Source: Halobacteroides halobius DSM 5150
GTDB taxonomy: Bacteria; Bacillota; Halanaerobiia; Halobacteroidales; Halobacteroidaceae
Reading direction: 5' to 3'
DNA: 64,000 nucleotides
Assembly (NCBI RefSeq): GCF_000328625.1
Contig: NC_019978.1
Coordinates: 1,178,001-1,242,000 of the forward strand
This document shows positions 44,928 to 53,202 of the stretch, in pieces. The translations under genes and the position numbers were made by a program. The notes under the pieces were generated by a model. That model had not been told where the DNA came from. It worked only from the letters and a program-made list of their open reading frames with translations, and searched no databases. Position 1 is the first letter of the stretch, and each line of letters begins with the position of its first letter.

Positions 44928-46049
44928 ATGATTATTTTAATTAAGTTAAAAAGAAGATTACTTATATTATTAAGTGTAGTTTTTTTACTATCTTGTGCAA
45001 TTGGAGTAGGATTATATATAAAGAGTAGTAAAGATCCTACTGTAGCTGTAACCAATAATACACAAGATATAGTAACCAACAAGATAAACCGGATATTTAA
45101 AATCCGAACTAAAGCATTATTAGAAAATAATAAAAAGAGATTGGCTAATTTATACAATCGAAAGACTAAAACTGGAATCTGGGCTTATGAACATGAGCTT
45201 AAGAGAATGAATTATCTACACCAGTGGGCAACTAAACAAGGGGTTAAATTTAAAGCAATTAAACCGCAGATTGTTATTAAACGTATAAAAAAGAAGAATG
45301 AAGATATTACAGTAAATTTAACAGTTTCTACAGAATATAAATATGCTTATCAAAATGCACCACAACAAGTTAATTCTTTTAGAACGGGCACTTATCATTC
45401 TTTGGATTTAGAAAATTATAAAAAAGAATTATCTATTACTAAAGAGTGGTATAGAGATCCTTTAGCAAGTTCCCTAAGTCTAACTAAAATCGAAAAAATA
45501 AGACAATTAATTCTTGCTAAGAAACCTAAAGATTTATCAACTTTAAATCAGAGGAGAGTTAAAGCAATAAAGTATGTAGATCAATATTGTGGTGCTGCTA
45601 GTCCACCTAAGTACGGTTTTAATTATAATTCTAAGTATAAAAATTATAACTATCAGGGAGGAGATTGTGCCAATTTTGCCTCCCAAATGTTATATGAAGG
45701 GGCAGGATTTAGAAAAAATCGAATTTGGAATTATAGACAAGGTAAGGGGACTAGAGCTTGGCTAAATGCTAAGGCCTTTAATAGCTATATGCTAAATAGT
45801 GGTAGAGCTTCATTAATTGCTCGTGGTAGTTATAGTAAGGTACTAAAAACTTCCTATAAATTATTACCGGGAGATTATATAGCTTACGAAAAGAAAGGAG
45901 AAGTTGCCCATATATCTGTAGTAAGTGGTATAGATTCTAAAGGTTATATTTTAGTAAACTCTCATAATGCAGACCGCCATAGGGTTCCTTGGGATTTAGG
46001 CTGGAGTAATAAAGGAGTTAAGTTTTGGTTAGTACATGTAAATTATTAA
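44928..46049 (+). CDS. Membrane-anchored Amidase_6-domain protein
   Basis: 373 residues. An N-terminal hydrophobic segment (about 9-29) anchors or exports it. Residues 50-190 form a Lys-rich helical region. The Amidase_6 domain (about 200-373) has AIKYVDQYCG near 206, the catalytic Cys in GGDCANFASQMLYEGAG near 242 and VAHISVVSGID with His near 325. NSHNADRHRVPW follows. It probably acts on cell-wall peptides or another amide outside the cell. ATG 44928 is preceded by AGGGAGGG; an in-frame ATG at 44907 lies before that site. Confidence 0.8.
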   Translation: MIILIKLKRRLLILLSVVFLLSCAIGVGLYIKSSKDPTVAVTNNTQDIVTNKINRIFKIRTKALLENNKKRLANLYNRKTKTGIWAYEHELKRMNYLHQWATKQGVKFKAIKPQIVIKRIKKKNEDITVNLTVSTEYKYAYQNAPQQVNSFRTGTYHSLDLENYKKELSITKEWYRDPLASSLSLTKIEKIRQLILAKKPKDLSTLNQRRVKAIKYVDQYCGAASPPKYGFNYNSKYKNYNYQGGDCANFASQMLYEGAGFRKNRIWNYRQGKGTRAWLNAKAFNSYMLNSGRASLIARGSYSKVLKTSYKLLPGDYIAYEKKGEVAHISVVSGIDSKGYILVNSHNADRHRVPWDLGWSNKGVKFWLVHVNY

Positions 46050-46110
46050 TGTTAATAATTTTATATTTTTTAGTTACTTGGTCACTTATGAATATATATT
46101 TAATTGACTT

Positions 46111-46139
46111 TTGATAATAAGTATGTTATATTGTATAAT
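46111..46139 (+). promoter_or_regulatory. Promoter of the antiporter gene
   Basis: TTGATA (46111-46116), a 17-base spacer and TATAAT (46134-46139). The ATG lies about 43 bases downstream. Confidence 0.65.
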
Positions 46140-46181
46140 GTTTTAATAGATTAAAGTAATAAATAATGAAAGGAGATCTTA

Positions 46182-47483
46182 ATGAATCCAGTATTAATAT
46201 CAGTATTAACAATGATTATATTAAGTTTAGCTAATTTGAATGTTATTTTAGCTTTATTGGTTGCAGCAATTGTAGGAGGAGTAACGGGTGGATTAACTAT
46301 AACTAAAACAATGAATACTTTAATTGAAGGAATGGGGGCCAATACAGACATAGCTTTGAGTTATATTCTATTAGGAGCACTAGCAGTTGCAGTCCAACAG
46401 ACTGGAGTTGTATCTTTATTGAGTAATAAATTAAATAAAGTTGTGGGAAAAAGAAGGAAGTTTTTTATATTATCTATTGCAGCTTTTGCTTGTTTATCGC
46501 AAAATTTAATTCCAGTTCATATTGCTTTTATTCCTATTTTGATTCCACCATTATTGAAACTATTTAATAAGTTAAAGATTGATAGAAGAGCAGTAGCTTC
46601 CGCATTAACTTTTGGTCTCCAGGCACCTTATATGGCAATTCCAGCCGGATTTGGGCTTATTTTTCATAAGATTATTAGAGATCAAATGGCTGCTAATGGA
46701 ATGAAGGTTAATTTAAACCAAATTGCTAGTGTAATTTGGATACCTGTATTAGGAATGGCAATTGGCTTATTAGTAGCAATCTTTGTAACTTATAATAATA
46801 AACGAGAATATAACTTTAATTTAGCTCAACAGCAAGTAGCAGCTACTAGTGAAGAGGTAACTAGTTGGAGCTTAAAACATACTCTTGCTTTAGTAGCATT
46901 AGCTACGGCGTTAATTATCCAGCTAACTATTAATTCTTTACCACTAGGAGCATTAGTTGGATTAGTTATTATGGTTAGCTCAGGTAGTATCAAGTGGGAA
47001 GAATTAGATGATGTAGTTAAAGCAGGAGTCAATATGATGGGAGTTATTGCTTTTGTAATGTTAGTTGCAGCTGGATATGGCGATGTAATTAGGGCTACTG
47101 GAGGAGTAGAGACTATTGTTCAGTCAGTAACTACTTTAATTGGTGGTAGTCAAGTATTAGGAGCATTACTTATGTTAGCAGTTGGCTTGGTAGTAACAAT
47201 GGGAATTGGAACATCATTTGGAACAATCCCTATTATTGCAGTTATTTATGTTCCTTTAGCTCAATCACTAGGTTTTAGTCCTTTAGCTACAATTATCTTA
47301 GTTGGTACTGCTGGAGCATTAGGAGATGCTGGTTCCCCTGCTTCGGATAGTACTTTAGGGCCCACTTCTGGATTAAATGCTGATGGACAACATGATCATA
47401 TTTGGGATACTTGTGTGCCAACTTTCTTACACTATAATATTCCCTTGATTTTATTTGCTTGGTTAGGAGCTTTAGTTCTATAA
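46182..47483 (+). CDS. Na+/H+ antiporter family protein (YuiF-like)
   Basis: 433 residues with about eleven membrane segments. Family motifs: GGVTGGLTITKTMNTLIEGM near 30, IPVHIAFIPILIPPLL near 107, GIGTSFGTIPIIAVIYVPL near 346 and GTAGALGDAGSPASDSTLGP near 375. Bacillus YuiF is linked to amino acid or Na+/H+ exchange; the exact substrate is uncertain. AAAGGAGAT lies before the ATG. It stands alone between its own promoter and terminator. Confidence 0.85.
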   Translation: MNPVLISVLTMIILSLANLNVILALLVAAIVGGVTGGLTITKTMNTLIEGMGANTDIALSYILLGALAVAVQQTGVVSLLSNKLNKVVGKRRKFFILSIAAFACLSQNLIPVHIAFIPILIPPLLKLFNKLKIDRRAVASALTFGLQAPYMAIPAGFGLIFHKIIRDQMAANGMKVNLNQIASVIWIPVLGMAIGLLVAIFVTYNNKREYNFNLAQQQVAATSEEVTSWSLKHTLALVALATALIIQLTINSLPLGALVGLVIMVSSGSIKWEELDDVVKAGVNMMGVIAFVMLVAAGYGDVIRATGGVETIVQSVTTLIGGSQVLGALLMLAVGLVVTMGIGTSFGTIPIIAVIYVPLAQSLGFSPLATIILVGTAGALGDAGSPASDSTLGPTSGLNADGQHDHIWDTCVPTFLHYNIPLILFAWLGALVL

Positions 47484-47494
47484 TAAAATTAAGA

Positions 47495-47531
47495 AATAGT
47501 AGAGTGCATTGTGCTCTACTATTTTTATTTT
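47495..47531 (+). terminator. Terminator of the antiporter gene
   Basis: AATAGTAGAG / CTCTACTATT with a 9-base loop, followed by TTTATTTTTT. Confidence 0.9.
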
Positions 47532-47681
47532 TTGTAGAAAATTTATTTTTATGAAGGAATTTTATTTTTTATCTATAAATTAATAAAATAGGTATGATGT
47601 CTAACAACAACATAGTTTTATTAAAAAACCTTAAAGTTTCATACAATAAAAAGGTAGAATAATTTAAGGAGGAATTTATTT

Positions 47682-48401
47682 ATGCCAATTCATATTGAAG
47701 CTAAAGCAGAAGAAGTAGCAGATATTGTTTTATTACCAGGTAATCCCCAACGAGCAGAGTATATGGCTCAGAAATTTCTAGATGATCCTCAATTATATAC
47801 TGATTATCGAGAGATGTATGGGTATACTGGAACTTTTAATGGAGTTGAAGTTTCAATTCAAACTACTGGAATGGGAGTTCCTTCAATTGGAATTATGTTA
47901 GAGGAACTTAAGATGTTAGGAGCTAAAACTTTAATTAGAGTAGGAACTAGTGGTGCTTTAACTGAGGATTTAGACCAGGCAGACCTAATCATTGGTCAAT
48001 CAGCTGCTACAGTGGGTACGACAATTAATCAACTAGACCAGGATATTACCTTGGCCCCAGGTGCAGATTTTGAATTAATTAAGAATTTATATGATAGTGC
48101 AGTTAATTTAGATATGCCAGTTCATGTCGGCCAAATTGCTACTTCTGATTATTTTTATGGTAAGACTGATGATTATACTGAACAATTGAAGAGATTAGCA
48201 GATCGTGGTGTTTTAGCAGTAGAAATGGAGACTGCAGCTTTATATAATATTGCTGCTAAGTATGGTTTAAGAGCTGCAACTGTGCTTACTGTATCTGATC
48301 ATGTATTCTCCCAGGTTAGAGCAGATAAAGAAAAGATTCAACAGGGTGTAGATCGGATGACAGAAATGGTACTAGATACAGTAACTAAATTATATGGTTA
48401 A
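47682..48401 (+). CDS. deoD: Purine nucleoside phosphorylase, DeoD type
   Basis: 239 residues. Motifs: MPIHIEAKAEEVADIVLLPG at the N terminus (phosphate-binding Gly), RVGTSGAL near 87 and VEMETAALYNIA near 178, then TVLTVSDHVF with the catalytic Asp. It cleaves purine (deoxy)nucleosides with phosphate. Strong AAGGAGG site. The 200-base leader is AT-rich with no recognised riboswitch. It is followed by a long palindrome. Confidence 0.95.
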   Translation: MPIHIEAKAEEVADIVLLPGNPQRAEYMAQKFLDDPQLYTDYREMYGYTGTFNGVEVSIQTTGMGVPSIGIMLEELKMLGAKTLIRVGTSGALTEDLDQADLIIGQSAATVGTTINQLDQDITLAPGADFELIKNLYDSAVNLDMPVHVGQIATSDYFYGKTDDYTEQLKRLADRGVLAVEMETAALYNIAAKYGLRAATVLTVSDHVFSQVRADKEKIQQGVDRMTEMVLDTVTKLYG

Positions 48402-48419
48402 TTTATAAAGTAAATAGAC

Positions 48420-48461
48420 TAAAAGAGGAGTAAGCATCTTAAGATGCTTACTCCTCTTTTA
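48420..48461 (+). terminator. 42-bp perfect loop-free palindrome after deoD
   Basis: Arm AAAAGAGGAGTAAGCATC plus TT, mirrored exactly; the palindrome spans 48420-48461 with no unpaired centre beyond what folding forces. CTCCTCTTTT then ATATT at the right end makes it a terminator. Confidence 0.85.
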
Positions 48462-48541
48462 TATTAAGTAATATAAAAGAAAGAAATCGTTAAGACTAAG
48501 ATAATAACCCAGGAAGGAAAGATTTAAGGAGGGGATTATAG

Positions 48542-49525
48542 ATGTCCATTTTAGGTAGTCTATTTGCTGGTACAAAAAAGCAAATGGAGGTTAATGCTCA
48601 AGAAGTATATACTCTCTGGGATTTATTAAATACTAGATATTCTATTGTGAACTCTCTTAAGATTAATAGAAATTTTATTCATGATTCAGACTTTAGGAAA
48701 GTAGTTGATGGACATGTCGAGGCCTTCTCTAAGGAGGTCAATGAATTCGAGAAAAAGTTACAAAAAGTGGCAATCAAAGGGCCTCAGCCTGCAGTAACAG
48801 ATACCAAGATAGCAACTAGCAATGAAGTTATGCGTGATGAAGATATAGCTTGGAATCTCTATAATTATTATCGAGGTGAACTTAAGAGTTTAACTAGATC
48901 TTTTAGGGATCATACAACCAATGATAATATAAGCGAGTGGTTAATAAAAATTACTAAGCAGACTTTACACCGCTATCATAATTATGTTGATTATCTAAAG
49001 AAAAAAGGTTGGATTAATATTCCTCCCCGTTATCCACATGTACCAGATGATGTTGATGAAGAGATATTGACCACAGAAGTTTATCAGTTATGGTCCCATT
49101 TAACTTTTAGGTATGCCAATATTCATTTAACTAAGATTCTTTCCACTTATACAAATGATAAAGATTTTGATCTATTGTTAGAGACTGGTAAAGGGATGTT
49201 AGAAAACCAAATGAGCAAGATAGAGAAGTTGTTATTATATTTTGGGGTACCTCTACCCCGAGAATACAGTGATTTGATTCCGCAGCCAGATATGACTGAG
49301 AATATTGGTGATGAATTTATCTTTACAACAGTTTATAATGGAATGCAGTCTGCAGCAGTTCTTCATAGCTCAGCTCTTATAGATGGCATTTTAAATAAAA
49401 GGGCTAAAGATTTATTTGAAAAATTATATTTTGCAGAGTTAAATTATATTAGTAAAATGATTAAGTATGGGAAGATGAAAGGGTGGATTATCCCAGCCCC
49501 TAGATACACAAGAAATCAAACTTAG
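48542..49525 (+). CDS. DUF3231 protein, two tandem domains
   Basis: 327 residues made of two DUF3231 halves (about 14-165 and 180-325). The first opens VYTLWDLLNTRYSIVNSLKIN, the second VYQLWSHLTFRYANIHLTKIL. They end with alike segments, KKGWINIPPRYPH and MKGWIIPAPRY. Helical, ferritin-like bundles are predicted for the family, which is found in spore-forming Bacillota, sometimes linked with spore coat; the role is unknown. AAGGAGGGG precedes the ATG. The gene stands alone and is flanked on both sides by long perfect palindromes. Confidence 0.85.
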   Translation: MSILGSLFAGTKKQMEVNAQEVYTLWDLLNTRYSIVNSLKINRNFIHDSDFRKVVDGHVEAFSKEVNEFEKKLQKVAIKGPQPAVTDTKIATSNEVMRDEDIAWNLYNYYRGELKSLTRSFRDHTTNDNISEWLIKITKQTLHRYHNYVDYLKKKGWINIPPRYPHVPDDVDEEILTTEVYQLWSHLTFRYANIHLTKILSTYTNDKDFDLLLETGKGMLENQMSKIEKLLLYFGVPLPREYSDLIPQPDMTENIGDEFIFTTVYNGMQSAAVLHSSALIDGILNKRAKDLFEKLYFAELNYISKMIKYGKMKGWIIPAPRYTRNQT

Positions 49526-49528
49526 CCT

Positions 49529-49572
49529 ATATGACTAACTTAGCCCTAGATCTAGGGCTAAGTTAGTCATAT
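49529..49572. terminator. 44-bp perfect palindrome after the DUF3231 gene
   Basis: Left arm ATGACTAACTTAGCCCTAGA at 49531-49550, mirrored exactly at 49551-49570 and extended by two more base pairs. No U tract follows (ATCATCAG), so it is either a terminator of unusual type or a protein-binding or cruciform-forming site. Confidence 0.7.
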
Positions 49573-49604
49573 CATCAGATTGTAAGGCATAATTATAAAA
49601 AGAC

Positions 49605-49633
49605 TTGACAAATAAAGCAAGATAAACTATAAT
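49605..49633 (+). promoter_or_regulatory. Perfect-consensus sigma-A promoter
   Basis: TTGACA (49605-49610), exactly 17 bases, TATAAT (49628-49633). It drives the membrane ferredoxin gene, whose ATG is about 75 bases beyond the start point. Confidence 0.9.
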
Positions 49634-49673
49634 AATTTACAGTCAATATTAGATGTTTTTAAAATAAATCGCA

Positions 49674-49693
49674 ATATTCAAATATAAGAATAT
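49674..49693. promoter_or_regulatory. ATTC-N8-GAAT inverted repeat (SqrR/BigR-like operator candidate)
   Basis: ATATTC (49674-49679), 8 bases, GAATAT (49688-49693). ATTC-N8-GAAT is the reported operator form for persulfide-sensing ArsR-family SqrR. It lies in the transcribed leader, 20 bases before the ribosome-site/ATG region, where a repressor could block elongation or translation. The half ATATTCAAATAT recurs (reverse strand) at 42190 before the CoADR-rhodanese gene. No ArsR gene is in the window. Confidence 0.45.
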
Positions 49694-49713
49694 AAGTAGA
49701 GAGGGGTATAACA

Positions 49714-50385
49714 ATGAAATCTTTTATTAGTAATTGGAGTTGGATTTTATTAGTAGTTTTTTTAGGAGTGGGGTGGAAGTATCCAATCATCGGTAGTGTA
49801 GCCTTGGTGTGTATGTTAGCACCAGTAGTAGTTGCTACTTGGAGAGAAGGGCGAGTTTGGTGTGGAAACTTTTGTCCTAGAGGGAGTTTTAATGATAACG
49901 TATTAGCTAAAGTTAGCCGTAGTATGAAAATACCTAGAATTTTTAAGACAGTTGCCTTTAGAATAGCTTTCTTCCTCTTCTTAGTATATCAATTTGTAAT
50001 AGGAATTATGAATTCGGGAGGAGATTTAGCTAAAATAGGTTTTGTGTTTTATAGAATTATCTTTATTACAAGTGCTATTACTATAATTTTAGGTATCTTC
50101 TTTCACGAAAGAACTTGGTGTTCGTTCTGTCCGATGGGTTCTTTATCAGCATTGGTTATTAAAATAAAACGTAGTCTAAAGAGAGTCAAAGAACAGGCTA
50201 AAGAAGAGCCTAAACGAATTAAAGTAGATCAGAATAAGTGTGTTAACTGTCAATTATGTGCTAAAGATTGCCCGATGGACTTAGAACCTTATGATTTTAC
50301 TGATGATAGTGATAAAGATTTAGATTGTATACACTGTCAAGAGTGTGTTTATTCATGTCCTGTAGATGCGTTAACAAGAGAATGA
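49714..50385 (+). CDS. NapH/CcoG-like membrane 4Fe-4S protein
   Basis: 223 residues. Four membrane segments carry the NapH-type cysteine pairs WCGNFCPRGSF near 49 and WCSFCPMGSL near 135. The C-terminal soluble part has two 4Fe-4S ferredoxin motifs, CVNCQLCAKDCPMD near 176 and CIHCQECVYSCPVD near 207. It moves electrons at the inner membrane, but its partner is not visible. It has a perfect-consensus promoter and a leader with an inverted repeat. A thioredoxin-like gene follows behind a hairpin. Confidence 0.88.
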   Translation: MKSFISNWSWILLVVFLGVGWKYPIIGSVALVCMLAPVVVATWREGRVWCGNFCPRGSFNDNVLAKVSRSMKIPRIFKTVAFRIAFFLFLVYQFVIGIMNSGGDLAKIGFVFYRIIFITSAITIILGIFFHERTWCSFCPMGSLSALVIKIKRSLKRVKEQAKEEPKRIKVDQNKCVNCQLCAKDCPMDLEPYDFTDDSDKDLDCIHCQECVYSCPVDALTRE

Positions 50386-50388
50386 CCT

Positions 50389-50430
50389 AAAATAGCTATT
50401 AGTTTCTAAAGCTAATAGCTATTTTAATTA
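50389..50430 (+). terminator. Hairpin after the membrane ferredoxin gene
   Basis: A 14-bp stem AAAATAGCTATTAG / CTAATAGCTATTTT with a 9-base loop, followed by AATTATTTAG. The U tract is weak, so read-through into the thioredoxin gene is possible. Confidence 0.7.
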
Positions 50431-50450
50431 TTTAGACTGGAGGGATGAAG

Positions 50451-50804
50451 ATGTCTTTTACAAAGGTTAGTGGTGAAGAATTTAGTAAAAAAGTTAAAAG
50501 TTATAAGCAGCCTGTATTATTAGAGTTTTCCTATGAGTATTGTTCTGCTTGTCAGGAGGTAAAAGAGTTTCTTGCCGACCAACTAGAGAATGATAATCTT
50601 AACTTAATAGAGATAGATATCGCTAATAATCAAGAATTGGCCCAAGAATATGACGTTGATAGATCACCTACCTTATTATTATTTAATAAAGGGAAAGTAA
50701 TTGCTAAGCATATTGGATATATTGATCAAGAAGAATTAGATGATTTATTGGCTGAATTATCCTTATGGAATAGAATTAAGAAGAAATTAAGTCTAATAGA
50801 TTAA
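50451..50804 (+). CDS. Thioredoxin-family protein with CSAC active site
   Basis: 117 residues. The thioredoxin fold shows VLLEFSYEYCSACQEVKEFL near 25, cis-Pro in RSPTLLLFNKGK near 78 and a C-terminal helix. The active site is CSAC instead of CGPC, so the redox potential should differ from ordinary thioredoxin. No signal peptide. ATG 50451 is 6 bases after GGAGGG; an in-frame ATG at 50445 abuts the site. It may serve the Fe-S membrane protein upstream. Confidence 0.85.
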   Translation: MSFTKVSGEEFSKKVKSYKQPVLLEFSYEYCSACQEVKEFLADQLENDNLNLIEIDIANNQELAQEYDVDRSPTLLLFNKGKVIAKHIGYIDQEELDDLLAELSLWNRIKKKLSLID

Positions 50805-50864
50805 GTAGATATTAATTATTCCCTCGATTTTAGTTAATAATAGATAGTGATAGGGGGAGTTAAG

Positions 50865-53072
50865 ATGAGAAATAAAATTAGGATTCACTATGATAATGGT
50901 AATAACTTTAGTAAGCCTCGGTTATGGATTTGGACTATAGGAAGTGGTAGCTTAGAGCGTGAGATTGAGCCGGTAGGAGAAGATGAGTATGGAGTTTATT
51001 ATGATGTTATGGTTAATAGAAATAATTTCTATTTTAAATTCAAAGATATAGGTAAGAAAGGTGTCATTTGGGAAGATGACGAAAATAATAGAGAATATAA
51101 TGCAGGATTAGGAGGAGAAATTTGGTCTAAAGCAGGAATTCATAATATTTATAGTGTTAAGCCTGATAGGCCAATAGGTCATATTAAAGAAGTATATAAT
51201 AAAATTAAAGATTTAATTCCTCAGGAGAATTTCTATTTACCCCAAACTGATGTATCAGGGGGCAAAGTTCATTCCTTATTGGGAGCACATAAATTAACTG
51301 ATGGTTCTATTAGCTTTGCTCTTTTTCATCCTCGAGCAGCGAAAGTATCTTTAAGCCTTAATCAAGAAGATAAGTTAGTTGAGCTTGAGTTATATAGGGG
51401 TTTTTATAATCAACCAAATATTTGGTGGGGCAGAATTCCTGCTACACAAGTTAAAAATAGAGTTGAGTATAAGTTTTATGTTCAAGGAGGTACAGCCGGT
51501 AATGAAAGGTTGGTTTATGATCCTTATACTAGGGTGTATAGTGATGATTATAAATTAAGTAATTGTGTAGTTGTAGATCCAACAGAGTTTCAATGGACAG
51601 ATGAAGAATGGCAAACTCCTGATATTAGCCAGTTGATTATTTATGAATTAAATGTTTATGGGTTTACAGATGGTGATTCTGATATTCCACTAGAAGATCA
51701 AAGTACTTTTAGAGGAATAACTAAGCGGATTAAAGATGGTTATTTTGCAGATTTAGGAATTACAGCTTTAGCATTAATGCCTACCTCCGAAGCATGGAGT
51801 CATTTCGGGTTAGGTTATGATCCATGTAGTTTTATGTCTGTAGAACATGATTTTGGTAGTCCTGATGATTTTCGGGAGATGATTAATACTGCTCATCAAC
51901 ATGGTTTAGCTGTAATTATTGATCAAGTATTTAATCATACCTCTAATGATTTTAATCCACTGTGGAAATTAATTGATGATGGATCCAGTCCCGGTGGTTT
52001 ATATTTTGATGGGAGTACTAAATGGGGTAATAAATTAGCTACTGGGCGAGATGAAGTTGATAATATGTTGATTGATTCTTGTAAACTGTTTATTAAAGAG
52101 TATCATATTGATGGTTTTAGATTTGATGCTACTCATTCTAATTATACTGATCATAAATTACTTTATCAAATTCAAGATGAGATTAGAAACTCTGGTTTTA
52201 AATCTAATGCTATTTTAATCGCTGAGAATTTACCCAATCAATCAGATCTAAACTTTGCCGGGTATAATGGTTATGCCCAGTGGGCTGATTTATTTCATGA
52301 TAAAATGAAAGCTTTAATTAGAGAAGGTGTTTTTAGAAATTGGTGTGACGATAGTCCAAATAATTTAGGGGATATGTTTTATTTTTGTAAGAATCAATTT
52401 GCTAAACATACTAATAATGTAATTAATTATAGTGAAAGTCATGATGAACCTAGCATTAGATATGAAGTAGAAACAAATAATATTTTAGATTGTAATATTA
52501 AGGATCGTAAGGCGAGATTAGCAATGATGGCTACTATGGTAGCTTTAGGACAGCCAATGATTTATATGGGCCAAGAGTTTGGGGTTAATCGTAAATCTAA
52601 TGTAATTGATATTGATACAGTGACTCCTGATCCTAATTGTCCTGAATATGAGTATAATGATTTTTATCGTTGGACCCAAAAGTTAATTAAGTTGCGTAAA
52701 AGATATGATGCACTAAAGATTTCCGGAAGCAATCCTGTTGAGACAGATCAGTTTAGTTGGATGATTGGCCCGTGGATGTCAGATAATAAAGGAGCTAATA
52801 GAAAAGTGATTGGCTGGAGAACTAAAAGTGGTCATCAAGAAATGTTAATCTTGCTTAACTTTGGAAATAAGGACGTAGATGTTGATTTAGAATTTCCTGC
52901 TTGGGGAAGATGGATTAAGTTAGCTGATATTAAAGAGGTTAATGATTTACCACCAGTAGGAACTAGAAATCCAGCTAATAATAGTTTAGAGGTACAAAAT
53001 AATATTTTTTCTAACTTTACACTACCTCCTTATAGTGGTTTTATTTATAAAAAAGCTACTGGACGCAATTAA
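50865..53072 (+). CDS. GH13 alpha-amylase/branching-enzyme family protein
   Basis: 735 residues. An N-terminal starch-binding-like domain (about 1-95, IRIHYDNGNNF) and a CBM48-like domain (about 135-245) precede the GH13 barrel (about 260-640). Conserved regions: IDQVFNH, GFRFDATHS (nucleophile Asp near 420), LIAENLP (acid/base Glu near 454) and SESHDEPS (Asp near 527). A C-terminal beta domain ends it. No signal peptide, so it acts on intracellular glycogen-like glucan. Branching or debranching cannot be told from the motifs by eye. ATG 50865 follows AGGGGGAG. Confidence 0.85.
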   Translation: MRNKIRIHYDNGNNFSKPRLWIWTIGSGSLEREIEPVGEDEYGVYYDVMVNRNNFYFKFKDIGKKGVIWEDDENNREYNAGLGGEIWSKAGIHNIYSVKPDRPIGHIKEVYNKIKDLIPQENFYLPQTDVSGGKVHSLLGAHKLTDGSISFALFHPRAAKVSLSLNQEDKLVELELYRGFYNQPNIWWGRIPATQVKNRVEYKFYVQGGTAGNERLVYDPYTRVYSDDYKLSNCVVVDPTEFQWTDEEWQTPDISQLIIYELNVYGFTDGDSDIPLEDQSTFRGITKRIKDGYFADLGITALALMPTSEAWSHFGLGYDPCSFMSVEHDFGSPDDFREMINTAHQHGLAVIIDQVFNHTSNDFNPLWKLIDDGSSPGGLYFDGSTKWGNKLATGRDEVDNMLIDSCKLFIKEYHIDGFRFDATHSNYTDHKLLYQIQDEIRNSGFKSNAILIAENLPNQSDLNFAGYNGYAQWADLFHDKMKALIREGVFRNWCDDSPNNLGDMFYFCKNQFAKHTNNVINYSESHDEPSIRYEVETNNILDCNIKDRKARLAMMATMVALGQPMIYMGQEFGVNRKSNVIDIDTVTPDPNCPEYEYNDFYRWTQKLIKLRKRYDALKISGSNPVETDQFSWMIGPWMSDNKGANRKVIGWRTKSGHQEMLILLNFGNKDVDVDLEFPAWGRWIKLADIKEVNDLPPVGTRNPANNSLEVQNNIFSNFTLPPYSGFIYKKATGRN

Positions 53073-53092
53073 TCTGCGTCCTCTTTATTTTT
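53061..53092 (+). terminator. Terminator of the GH13 gene
   Basis: GGACGCA / TGCGTCC with loop ATTAATC, then TCTTTATTTTTT. It begins inside the last codons of the gene. Confidence 0.9.
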
Positions 53093-53202
53093 TATACTTA
53101 ATATTATTTTAACTTTAGTCTATAGATAATATAAAAATGCAGGAACTTAAGTAGAAAAGTTTAAATAAATAAAAGTAGATGTTAGATAAGGAGGGAGCTA
53201 AG

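Noticed and set aside
44014-46089. Direct repeat TTGGTCACTTAT before the amidase and before the antiporter
   Set aside because: A single 12-base match is expected by chance many times in a 64-kb AT-rich window, and positions relative to promoters differ.
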